A DNA stretch of 64,000 nucleotides. Origin: Opisthocomus hoazin. Lineage: Eukaryota > Chordata > Aves > Opisthocomiformes > Opisthocomidae. The notes under the pieces are model-generated. The model had not been told where the DNA came from. It saw nothing but the letters and a program-made list of their open reading frames with translations, and made no database searches. A program made the translations under genes and the position numbers. The stretch spans positions 9,749,089 through 9,813,088 of the forward strand of contig NC_134431.1 of the NCBI RefSeq assembly GCF_030867145.1, written 5' to 3'. The number at the start of each line of letters is the position of its first letter. Positions within the stretch are counted from its first letter, which is position 1. Below are positions 1-12,400 of this stretch, in pieces.

Positions 1-477
1 TAACCTGAATTTCTGTGTCAATAACAATAAATGCCAATATATTTTGATGGCTGAAGGGAAAATTTGCTAACCTTATTTTTAACCATGCACATTACAACAT
101 CTCCTGATGACAACTAAGTGTTCTTTTGCTGGGTTAAGCAGCCTGTTCAAATTTCAGCTTTCCTCTAGTGTTGAGTGTCACATGTTGGAATACTGGAGAA
201 TGTGTCTCTGAATGATTCTTGTGCTCTTTACATCCATATGTAGCAACAATATGATAAACAATCCTTTAATAATAGTACAAGAAGTAATGATAAATTAGAT
301 TATAGTTTAAACAAAGTAGAAAATTCTTTAGCTAAATCGTCTGTGCAAGGAAGTAAAACGTAAGCCATTAAGGGCTGTTACATCTCTGGGATGCTTTTGC
401 AATGTAAATAACACATGAGAAAATGGGGAGAAAGAGTTTCTATGATCTAGGAACCTGAAATTCAATGTTGTTGACAT
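1..477. other. AT-rich intergenic sequence
   Basis: I see no coding exon, RNA gene or recognisable repeat in this stretch. It is AT-rich and ends where similarity to a CR1 LINE begins. Confidence 0.6.
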
Positions 478-1512
478 AATGGTCAGTGTCTCAATGTCCG
501 GATGGAGATCGGTGAGAAGTGGTGTCCCTCAGGAGTCCCTATTGGGACCAGTACTATTTAATATCTTCATCAATGACATAGTGGGATCGAGTGCACCCTC
601 AGCAAGTTTGCAGATTACACCAGGCTGAGTGGTGCAGTTGACATGCCAGAAGGACAGGATGCCATCCAGACAGACCTGGACAAGTTCAAGGAGCGGGCCT
701 GTGTGAACCTCATGAAGTTCAGCAAGGCCTAGTGCAGGGTACTGCACCTGGGTCAGGGCAACCTCCTCTATCAATACTGGCTGGGGGGTGAAGGGATTGA
801 GAGCAACCCTGCTGAGAAGGACTTGGGCACTGGTGGATGAAAAGCTGGACATGACCCAGCAATGTGCACTCACAGCCCAGAAGGCCAACCATGCCCTGGG
901 CTGCATCCCCAGCAGCATGGCCAGCAGGTCAAGGGAGGGGATTCTGCCCCTCTGCTTCGCTCTGGTGAGACCTACCCCCCCCCCCCCCCCCCCCGGAAGT
1001 CCTGCATCCAGCTCTGGAGCCCTCAGCACAGAACAGACATGGACCTGTTGGAGTGGGGCCAGAGGAGGCCCCAGCAATGATCCGAGGGCTGGAGCATCTC
1101 TTCTGTGAGGAAAGGCTGAGAGAGTAGGGGTTATTCATCCTGGAGAATTAACGGCTCCGGGGAGACTTCATTGAGGCCTTTCAGTGCTTAAAAGGGGCTT
1201 ATAAGAAAGATGGGGGACAGGCTTTTTAGTAGGGCCTGTTGCAATAGGACAAGGGGTAATGGTTTTAAACTAAAAGAGGGTAGATTTAGACAATATATGG
1301 AAGAAGTTTTTTATAATGAGGGTGGTGAAACCCTGTCACAGGTTGCCCAGAGAGGTGGTAGATGCCCCATCCCTGGAAACATTCAAGGCCAGGTTGGATG
1401 GGGCTCTGAGCAACCTGACTGAGTGGTAAATGTCCCTGCTCATTGCAGGGAGGTTGGACTAGATGACCTTTAAAGGTCCCTTTCTACACAAACTATTCTA
1501 TAATTCTATAAA
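478..1512 (+). mobile_element. CR1 LINE, 5'-truncated and decayed copy
   Basis: This is the 3' part of a chicken-repeat-1 (CR1) non-LTR retrotransposon. It aligns by eye along its length with the better copy at 57861-59055. Shared blocks include the reverse transcriptase stretch before and after the catalytic motif, the 'gttttaaactaaaa' block and the 3' end 'ggttggactagatgacct', which closes in a TTCTATAATTCTATA tail typical of avian CR1. The copy starts inside the reverse transcriptase domain, the usual 5' truncation. It is dead: several frames are needed to read it and the catalytic FADD box reads FADY at about 606-620. It also carries a 20-nt C run where the other copy has a short C-rich stretch. 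The left edge is accurate to about 10 nt. I found no target-site duplication, which is normal for CR1. Confidence 0.9.
975..994 (+). repeat. Poly-C run (C20)
   Basis: Twenty consecutive C residues lie inside the CR1 copy, between 'gagaccta' and 'ggaagtcctgc'. The better CR1 copy has 'gagacctcacctggagtactgc' at the matching place (about 58520), so the run probably arose by slippage in a short C-rich segment. Length may be uncertain because such runs assemble poorly. Confidence 0.9.
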
Positions 1513-4500
1513 CTTTGTTGTTTATTTGCATACCTCAAGACTGTGCTCAAAATGGCATGAGGAAGGTGGATAACATGACATGCTAGGGAGAATGATAGAC
1601 CATTAAAATTTAGGGACAGCCTATTCAAGGTAAATCACCTGGTGGAATTAATTTACCCAGGGCGATTAACAAGAGAGTACAAACTCCTCTTATCTCAAAG
1701 AGAACAGGGAAAATATGGAAAGTTTGTAATGGCAGTGTGTGGAGGGAACAGCAAGGAAAGTTTCTTTGAAATGAATACATCAAATGCAGTGTTCCAAAGT
1801 CAAATGATTCTGAAACAGAAACCTGTTGAAATTGGCGTGTTCCCCTGAGACTTGGCTTTGAGCAGTGCTGTAACGGCCTTGACCATCATTGTAAAGTAAT
1901 TTGAGATCTACTGATGAAAAGTTCTGTGCAGCTGCTAGGTATTGTTAAAAAAATCTGAGAAAGAAATCCTAAAACAGAGATTATACAGAGGATTTCTTTA
2001 CAATAAAGAAAGGTGTATCCCCCTGCTTTTTAGTTTCTTATATACATTTTTTGTGTTTTGTTTTGAGTCTCTGTCACTTTGTGTGTCTCTTTTGAACCTT
2101 GGCAAGAAAATGAGGCATTGAAGCACAGACCATTAGTAGGTTACTAAATGAGTCTGTTGAAGGAGATACAGTTCTTCAGAGGATACTGTGCTAGGACTAG
2201 TCTGACTCTTGACTAGATGAAATAAGAGGCTTACCTGGGAAGAGATGGCTGGCAACTGCAAACTCCTTATATACTGCCTACAAAACTGTCTCAAGTCCCC
2301 CAGCATATCTGAGGAGGGGAGAAAACCCAAGAGGCTTAATAGTTTATAAATAGATTTATAGATTTATCTGCCTCAAATACATCCTTTTTCCCTTTTTCAA
2401 GCACCAAGCTTTCTTGCCCATGCATCTCTTAAACATTAATAGAGACCATGATATGTATTTAATGGACTGTGTTCTCTCAGCCAAATTATTGCTGGACCTG
2501 CGTATATAGCTGACGCAGCTGCTTTGAGGAATCCTTCCAATGCTTCTAATTAAATGAGATTTGATTGATAACTAATATGATTGTCCAGGCTTTCCAGAGT
2601 ACCCTTATTTTTCCACCTGTGAAAATTCATTTACTATTACGCAATTACACCAATCGTGCGTAACAGGGTATATTTTTTAGGAATTAATCATTCTGGCTAA
2701 AGGCTCAGAACTGTCTATGTGTTTCTGCTTGTGTAAAGTACATATGCTCATATGTATCAATATTGCTTGAGGATGCCATGAATACGTGTACCGTTGTGCC
2801 AATTTCACATATTGACATGCATTTTAAAAAATGCGTGATTCAGAGAATGTGAAACAAGAATATTTTTCCTAACTCTGTGACTGAGTTTGGTCAGTCTCTA
2901 TCCTGTCTTTTTAGTACCTTTTACACTTGCAGTGATTTAATTGATGGGGTGTGTCTTTCCATTCCATTGTGATCATTGGGAGGAAGTGAAATCTCACAGC
3001 TGTATTATTTTCATTTTATTCACCTTTATACCTGTTAGGGGATCTACTTCAACTGCGCAATTATCACCAGCTGGTTTTGCACCTCTCTGTACATCAAAAT
3101 TGAGCATTAAGGTCTTCGTCCTCAATAACTCTACACTACCTGACAGTCCAATTTAGGCTTTGATTATACCATAATTCATCAAAGGTGGGACATTCTTAAA
3201 GCTCTTGAAGAATTGGTTGGGATTTGTGTAGTTTCATGGTACATACTGTGAAACACATCTTCCATTTTGTAGTGATTAGACCTGTTGCTAATGTGCAGAG
3301 AAAGTTGAGAGGAAGTTATGTCCAGGAGCTGGCTCACTCTGTGTCACGTATTAAATTATATATACGTTGTGAAAGATATTCCAGTTATTTCAGCTGCTTT
3401 GTCCATCCCATAATCTAGGTTAGCCATTATGAGAAGAAATGAGAAGTTGGCAACTTTGCTGCTTTCTAGGAACCGGACTGAGACCACCAACTCATTTACA
3501 ATAGGCCTCCAAAGAGCTATAAAATAAAAATGAGGTTTGGTCATTGTTGACCTGAGGCTAAATTCTACTAGTGCTGTATAGCTGAACTGAAAAATTCCCT
3601 ACCTTCGTCCCAACCACCTGAGCAAACCACCCTGTATAAATAATTGTTGATATGGGTTAATATTTCCCTGCTACAGAAAGTTGAAAAAGCAGTCATATAT
3701 CTGGGTAATGTCGCAGGAAGATTATAGCTTTACCTTTATTTATTTCTTTTTTAAGTCCAATACTCCAAAAGTAATCAGATAAATGAGATTCTTTAATGGC
3801 TGATGATTGGATGAAAGCTTCACTGATTAAAGACCAAAACTGATGGAATATCAATCACTGCTGTTTTTGATTAAGTACCTCACTAATCTCTGTCACTGCA
3901 TAATGACTACCCTGGCAAACAGAGTCTGATTGCTGAAGGCAAATCATTTACATTAATCAAATAAAGTAAGAAAGATACTGATGTACTTCACTGTTCAAGG
4001 AAAAATGCTGGATGTCTCTTGCTGAAAGAGCTGGATGGACAACACACCTTTAGAAGGAAAACCCTAATGAAACTAGGTTTAATGCTCTGTGTTCTAGAGG
4101 CTGCTATTAAGAGCAGGAACTTTTGCTGCCACTGAACCAGACCCAGATTTCTAAGCTTGCCATAAGCGGTGCACCAATAAGTCAAATTTAGTAGGTAAGA
4201 TGTTCCAAAAATAATTACCAATTAACCTGAAATAACTACAAGTTAACAGGTATTAGACTTAATAAAATGCAGGGGCCTTTGCTATTCTGTCCAGACCAAG
4301 GAAACAGCTGATCTTGTCTCCTAGATATCTTTTTTATTTAATAATTTCTGGAGATTGCTTTTTATTTGAGGATGGAAAACTAAGGGCCTTTCTAATAAGT
4401 TATTAAAATAAAACCATGACTCCAATCTGCAAATATTGTTGATCTTATACTTTAGTGAAGTCTGTGGATTTCTGTGAAAGCATCTGTCTATCACTTTCAG

Positions 4501-7500
4501 GTCTGGGGAAAGCACTGAAGCACTGCTAGGATCCTGAAACATGCTTCTCTGCAGCAAAAACCTGTTGGAGCTTAAATGCAAGTAAGGAAGTATGTATCTT
4601 GTAACTGTTGAAACAGCCAATTTTCGTAAGGAAATAATTTGCAAATAATCCCCATGGGGTTCTCGAACCAGGGTTTCTTTTCCATCTGTTAGTCAATCTG
4701 ATAGCTGTTTTCAGGGCTTCATCTTGGAGCTCTGCAGAGAAAGCAGCTGAGTATAATATTTGGCAAACGTACACCTCATCAAACCCAAGAGCCTACTGTA
4801 CAGCATTGACTCTTCTATGAGCAGAAGAGGTGCTGTTTAGTCTTTTGATAATGAGGCTGAGGTCTGAAATGGCTGACTGAGGTAATTCAGTACAAAGTGA
4901 AATGAACTGAGGTCTTCCGTTCCTTAAATAAGGCACCATGAAAATTGGACTGTCCATCTTCAAGGCATAGAAGAGATAAGCTGTGGTGATGAACTGCGAA
5001 AGGGCAGATAAATAAATGGGATATGAGCACATAATTCATTGCTGTTGTAGTGTCATTGGAATCAGCAATGTTACCTAGGAATTAGCCTGATGCTAATAAA
5101 GCTATCAACAAAATAAAATTTTTTTCTAGGCCATGATTGACTGAAATCTTCCTCCAGTCATACAATCAGTAACTGTAAAAAGCTTTATACATCAGTGGTG
5201 CAACAGGGATAATAAATAACATCTGTACAAAGGATATATGGTCAAAGACTCGGAGAACACAGCAGCTTACTTGAAACAGTAATGCATTACTAGTCTTTAA
5301 ATTAACAACGTAAGAAAAATTAACTCCATTTATCGTGTAACTTATCTATGTCTAGTATGTATCAGGCCTTTGTATTACTCAGTGATCATTATAAACAAAG
5401 CAAAGATGGTTTGTCAGTGGTAATAAAGTAAGGCAAAAAAGATTTTGGAGAAACTTAAATTTACAATCCAAAGCCTTGGTTTCCATCTCTTCAGAAGCCT
5501 GGCTGAATGAAATCGAATGCCCAGTATTCAAACATCACTGCTGTAATTTTACGTGCCTGTTAGACATTTATTCATGTAAATGGTCCAATGTAAAGTGTCC
5601 AATTAGTCTGTGCAAATCAATATTCTATTTCTCTGTTCAATTACAGTAAATGAATGTAACCCTATGTTTTCAAAAATATCCAAATAATTTTTAAAGGCAG
5701 AGAAAGTTTGGAAAGATAAGAAGCCAGGAAAGGAGCTGCTTAGTAAGCATTCATATTTTAAGAAGCTTATCTTGACATTTGAGTTTTGGCCTTGAGTAAT
5801 CATAACGGCTTTTGCCCAGATCTCCTTGGTAGCTTAAGGAAGCCAAAGGGATAGAGTATACCAAATCTTACATGTGTACAGAACAAACATTGAAGTCACA
5901 TACCAGGTTACATCTCTGCAGTATATAAATAGTAGGAAGACAGGGAGGAACAGATATCATTTCTTTATGTGAAGAGTTTTATGGCTTAATGATATGGTAA
6001 GATTAAAAAGAAACTAGTTGAAAGTAAAAATTTGAACTAGAGGGTGAGTTAAGAGGTCTAATTTTGGGTGGGTCTTGCACGTGCATACGAGAGAGAGTCC
6101 ATTCTTTAAATGACAGCTTTTTAATTAAATCAGCTGTAAAAATCTGAATGGGCTACTTTGTGGCAGGCATATTCAGATGTGAGCAAGGCACAAATTTGCT
6201 CTTTTAGAAGAATGAGGACATGTCTTCACCCTCCTCCCCCACCATATGCTCCTTCCATAATATAAACAAGCTTCACAATAGTTTGATTTCTTAAAAACTA
6301 ATTTTCCTATGAATGTGGAAGAGACCTAATAGTGAAAGTGAACATTCAGGAAGTAGTGATGAAATGTTCAAAAATGTTATGTTGGAGTATTTTGGTAATT
6401 CTTTCTTACCTTATCTTGCCCTTCTTGAAATATATTGTTCCTGTGAAGGAATGTGATAGGAAGACCTGGAAATTACTAAGTGCAGGCTAAAGGCTGTGCA
6501 ACAGATAGTAAATTCTTGTTCTGTTTTGAAAATATGTTTGTCCAGCTAGCTGTAGCAGGTAGAACATATGGCAGGAGATAAGTCTATATAGTCACAAGAG
6601 GATGATGAGAACTCAGAGATATGGTAGCCAAGCCTTAGTAGTCTGTGCTCATTTTGTTCCATTTCTGTTCAATGTTTTTCAGTGTACCGGGGAAACAGAA
6701 CATTGTTGATGCTATGTTTCTGCACTTGTCATAATAATATGCCACAGGAGCAGGGAAGTATCAGTGATTATATAGTCATGAGAGAACATACTGTTATACA
6801 ACTGATTCTAGCAGGAACAGAAAATGCAGCAGCAGACATCCATTGTTCTGACAATCTCTCCATTTTGATGAAAAAGATTCAGTAAAAATAAGAAAATATA
6901 TTAAAAGAATGTTGTCAAAGGACTGAAGGAAAAACAGCTGGATCTGTTGATATAAAAAAAAAAAAAAACCAGAAGCAACCATCCAGTCCTTTAAAGACAA
7001 AATGGACCAGAACAAGTAATTTAAGATTGTGCTTGTCTTCTGCAGTGTAAAGCAAAGATATATTTTTTAAAAATAATAAAAGATACATGTGAAATTATGA
7101 ACATAGCAAAAACAACAATTGTGTAACTCCACCTCTTCCAGTAATTTCCTTAACATTTTATGTGTCCCAGGGTTCCCTTTGTTGTTTTGTCTTTGACCCA
7201 CTCAAGTCCTCCTAATCTCTTAAGGCAATGTTAAGCACAGGAGCTTGGCACACAGGAATTTCCAGGCTGGATGAAAGTGGAGATACATCTAATCTAAAAT
7301 ACAATCTCTATCAGTACCCAAATCCTATTAGCAAGTAAAGGTGTGCGATAGAAAAATTCCAAATTTCTCAAGGAGGTTTTATGACCTTATATGATTACAG
7401 CAGAACTGATATTCACCATGTGCAAGTTTTGTTCTCTTTTTTTTTTTTTTTTGGTTTTGCATTCTCCACCTGCGTTGGAAGAATACAAAGCCAATAGCAA

Positions 7501-10500
7501 ATGTGTAGAAATGCTGGTCTTGACAATACAGTAGATGGAGTTTTGCCCATAGGTCATAGCTACTCTAAAAAGGTGCACTACTTAGAAATTAATCTTGAGA
7601 TAATTCTGCAACATTTCTCCAGTATATTGCCAACATTTTAGTAGCACATCAATAGCACGCAGTACTGATGAAAAGCATTCTTATCGTGTGTGTTCCAAAT
7701 TTTCTTGATTACCTGTAGGGGAATATACTAAGAGTGTGATTCAAATGAGCAGCAGCTGTCACTTGCTTTCAGAATAAAGCATACTGAGACTATGACTTGT
7801 GACCAATGACTTCTGATGCCCAAATTGGGTGCCAAAAGGTTTATTTCATTGTAGGTCAAACAGACATACCTGTAATGAGGCTGCTTATCATGAAATTTAG
7901 AAATATAATGAATTTTTTTATTTAGCAAAGCCAAACAAAAATTAAGACTGCAGTGATTGAATGACTGAGGTCTACTTTCCTTACATCACTTTGCATGCAG
8001 AGATCACTCTACTGTGATACATGCTTTTCATCTGTCTTGAGCTTTCCACACCAGGATTATTTTACTAAACAATTGCCTTTGGTAGCTCTTACTCATTTTA
8101 TTATCATAAGATCATATACTCTTTTTTCACTGCCTTTTTTTTTTGTTTTACATCTACTGAGAAGTCAGAGACAACTTCTTCATTTATTCAAGAGCTCCTT
8201 TATGGAAAATAACGTGAGAAAGTTGTATCAAAAAAAAGAATGCTTTTTTGTGGTCTCTCTGTTTGTTTCAGATGCCTGTAATTTGACTTTGTAGCAGAAA
8301 CAAGGCCCCTTAGATCTCAGCACTAGACATAAGAAGAAGAGGTTTGCAAAGGTTTTATGGGAAAACAAATCTACATCAAAACTGTAGAGACTTAAATGAA
8401 ATCCCAGATACAGATGGAATGGGACAGACTGAAGGGGTGAGAATTCTTAGTTCTGACTGAAATCCTGGACCTAACTTAGAAAAACCTTCTTAGAAGTGTA
8501 AGGGGTTTGTATTTTCTCCTGTGCCCTCAGATCCACTACAAATTCATAATACAGCATTTAAGCATTGTAACACAGAATGAAATTCATTTTGTTCTGGAAG
8601 TCCTTTAAATTAATACTTTGATAGTCTTATTTTACATCCCTGACATTACCTTCTGAACATGCACTAGCTACATTACAGTAGCTTTTCAACCTGCCAGCTC
8701 TGACTTGTTAAGCAAATATCCAACTGGGTATAAATAGGAATGGTATTCAGTAATGGGGACATCCAAGTTCTTCACACATTCAAGACACATTCTGGCTTTT
8801 TGCTTTTGTAAAAAGACAAAATTCTATGAAACAGTGTCTTATATACATATCCTTCTACACCAGAGGTGTTTCTTATTGGTCATAAAAGTTCAAAAAACCC
8901 CAGAAACCCCATGGAGCTACCCATTGCTATGAACTTTTTGCCACCTACTGTCTCCAGTTTTATCCCTATGCTGCTTGATAAATTAAAAGAGTTTTCAGAA
9001 GACATCCTGTGTTACTGATGAATATTTGTGCCCACTTGAAGTCTAATTCTCAATTATAAAGAGGAAAGAATTAGTCTGGATTTTGTCTGAACCCTCCAAC
9101 CAGGAGAATGTTTCAGGGGATCTGAATTTAAGAGAGCAATGCCAATGTGATCCAAGGAAATAATTATCTCCGGCCACAATAGCTGACTCGTTCTATCCAA
9201 CTTTAAGAGTCCCAAAGCAACACTTTGCAGAGGAACTGGCAAGTGGTATATTACAGTGATTCATCTGCTTGGTGCAAAACAACACAATACCTATGTTTGT
9301 TGTTGTGTTGGAGTTTTTTTTTGTTAATGAGAGACAGGGCTACTGAAAATAAAAAGGATAAAAATCTTCTTTTCTTGAAGATTTTCGTGCCCCACAGTCC
9401 TTACATGCAATGATGATAGCTACTGTACTTTTAAAAAGCTCCAATTAGGAGGAACCCCAGAGGCAGTAGATTACAATCATTGACAAATACACCTTTCTCC
9501 TGAGAACACAACAAGGAAAACCCCATTCATTACAGAGTTAGGATAGCACAGATCTCCCTTGTGTTCAGTCCTGCTGTGGTGTCCAGAATAGGAGGATAGC
9601 TCACATAGATCTCCTGGTATGCATTCTCTTGCAGCTGGCAGAAGATGGAGAACGAACTGCTAGTCACTGTAGTCCTTGAAAGATTCTTTATAGGAGGTGC
9701 CCATAGATCATGCCATCAATACAGATTTTGCAGAGCTTTTGAAGCTCAAAAAGGATTTTAAAGAAAAATTTTCCAAAAAACTGTGATGTTGATTTGTATG
9801 CTAATAAGCATGAAATTTTTTACCCATCTTTTAAATAAGATTAGTCAGTCAGTTTCTCACCTCTCTATTTCTGGATTAGTGGTAGATAGCAAAAGGGAAG
9901 ACAAGTAAGAAAAACCTGCAGGGCACTAGTAAACCTCCAATAGTTTTCCATATGTGTGTGCTTATCTATCACCATTCCACACCGAATTTAGTGCAGTTTA
10001 TTCTTCAATGTACTTTGCAACTAACAAACTGAAAACTTCCATATGGGCAATCCTTACAGAATAATTCAAGTGCTGTCAGTTCATGCCATCAGTAATCTCA
10101 TGATAACGTCACTGTTTTCTTATATCTTGTGTGTTTCCTGTCTGTCTCCCTGCTCAGGACTGTCATTTTATACAGACTCAGGTTTTCTGCAATCTTGAAT
10201 TTGGTTAAAACCACCTGAATTTCTTATCTAGAAGAGATTAGCGTCAAGAGATTTCTCAGATGCATCATTTCAGCTTTGGACACTTGTACTGTTGAATCTG
10301 AAGCAATTATTTCTCTCACCCATTGAGATGTAATTACAATCTGTAGGCACCCATTGAAGGTGTATATATTTATAAATTAATACAATAGTTTTGAAAGGTT
10401 ATGTAAGTTGATTATCTCTGCAGCTTCCCCTTTCCAAGACAAAATAGCAATTACATGTGTTTTGGAAGTGCATTTTTTAGCTGGATAGAACGTATATTGT

Positions 10501-12400
10501 TGCCTTTCTTTTAGTTTCAAATTTCATTTAGTCAAATAACTGTTTTGAAATTCCCCTCAATCTAGGTTACTTATAATGCTGCCCAGAACTCTTTGACAGT
10601 AGTCTTATTCTTTCTTTGATCAGTCACACTTATCGACTGGCATCCAAAAATTATTGCCTTTTTTATTTCTCACTTGTTTAATGGATTCTAATTAGTTACA
10701 GCATTCCTCTTGCGCACTGAAGAGGGTGTTTAAGGTTTATGGCACAATGGGAAAAGGAGCATAAACTTTTTTCGCTACATTGTTGGGCTTTATCATTCAG
10801 GTATGTAACTGCTCAGGGGTCCTAATGCTGTGACAAGAACATGCACTAATAGATATTGTGTATTAAGATTTGTGGATACCTTTGGAGTTACAGGAGATTC
10901 TGATGGGAGACAGAGGGAACAGGAACTCTGCTCAGCTGCACTCATCCTGAGTGTGATGCTTGTGGAATCATTTTGTTCCTCATGCACCAGGAGAAGGAAA
11001 GCAGTATTTGGGGTGGTTTTGGTCTGTTGGAGGTTTTTAACAGATCCTGTTACGAAGACCTAAAATCATTCTAGGTGTGCAGGGCTTATTCAGTTTGGCG
11101 TGAGACCATTTTTAGTTCCTACATCCAGACTGACGGAAGTTACTGTAATATATTCTTATTGCGGTGCTAAGTTTCTTGAGGAGTCGCCCAGTTCTGGAAT
11201 TTCATCTCTTAATTTATTTGCATAGGATGAACTAAGGTGTACGTTAAGTGCCTGTGGTCATTATCTGACTTTTGATATTTTTGTGAATTTCAAAGATACA
11301 AACTTCAATGACTTGGTTAAATCTCTACTAATTAGTTGAACTTCAGTTATTATATGTATTCCTCTAGCAATTAGTAGATGTACATTGGTGCCAGTGTCAA
11401 AAACTGGATAGAAGCCAGTCCAGGGCTCATTATCTCACCAGAAATCCTTGGTCGCTAATCAGCATTCGATAAAGATTAGATGGTTCCCTGCCGGCACTTG
11501 GCTATTAAATTCCATTTATACTGTTGCCCTGTAAATACTATAAATTCTCTTTCATTAGCAGCCTGTTCACAAAATCCTTTGAAAATAGAAGTTTCATTTG
11601 AGGATGACTGAACAAAATAGAATCTAATTAGGCTAGAAGACCCCAAACCACCATAATTTCTCACAGTGTAATAATGCCAAAGTAATGCTTTTGAAGCTGT
11701 TCTGCTACAGTGTTTCCAAATGAATGTGTGTCATTAAATTAGGAGGGCTTAGCAAGCTGGGATGCATGATAGTTCTGGTCTAAAGGGCAAAGATTTGTAG
11801 ATGTCCGTGAAGAGAGCTGGGATTTTTGAAGTTAAATTGCACCCATGGTGCACTGCTGCATTTGAAACAACCATCTCACTTTACATCAGTTTTAGAAGAA
11901 AATTATTTTTCTAGCAGAAGCAGCTACTAGTAAGCTTTCACACAGAGAAACTGGGGGGACCCAGTCCCTTTATGTAGGATCTGTAGTGTTCGTTATTGTG
12001 ACTGTGTTGTATATAGACTGGTAAGAACACCCGATACTTCTTCTTTCCTAGTTATAGTATAAGCTTGGGAGGGATGAAAATTTTAACTTGTTCCTGTTTT
12101 TCATGTGTGTAAGAATAAACTTGCAGAAGGAGCTGCTAAAGAAGGTGTTCATGTTTCTGAAGTGGTTAGACTCTGGGGTTACATCAAATGCAATGCTATG
12201 CCACTGTGTTAGTCTTTGTGAGCATTTATCTGTAATCGTAGTTTTCCATAGTATTTGAATGAATTTTTGGAGATCACACATAAACTGAGCATTTTTCCTT
12301 GGTATTTACAACAATGACAATGCTGAATCTCATTGGCACTTATTTGGCATTGGTAATCAGACAAGTGGTGCCGATACCTTAAAATCTTCTGCAGGACAAA
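1513..12400. other. Intergenic region, no gene seen
   Basis: No exon with a recognisable protein match and flanking splice signals was found on either strand. Open frames are short (mostly 60-107 codons) and look like chance frames. The region has T and A homopolymers (about 6955-6968 and 7437-7452). The blocks at about 2460-2670 and 11080-11420 are rich in homeodomain-like ATTA cores and could be conserved non-coding sequence, but that cannot be judged from one genome. Confidence 0.55.

Noticed and set aside
788..1138. Short frames with proline or glycine runs near 960-1000
   Set aside because: They are translations of the poly-C run inside a dead CR1 copy.
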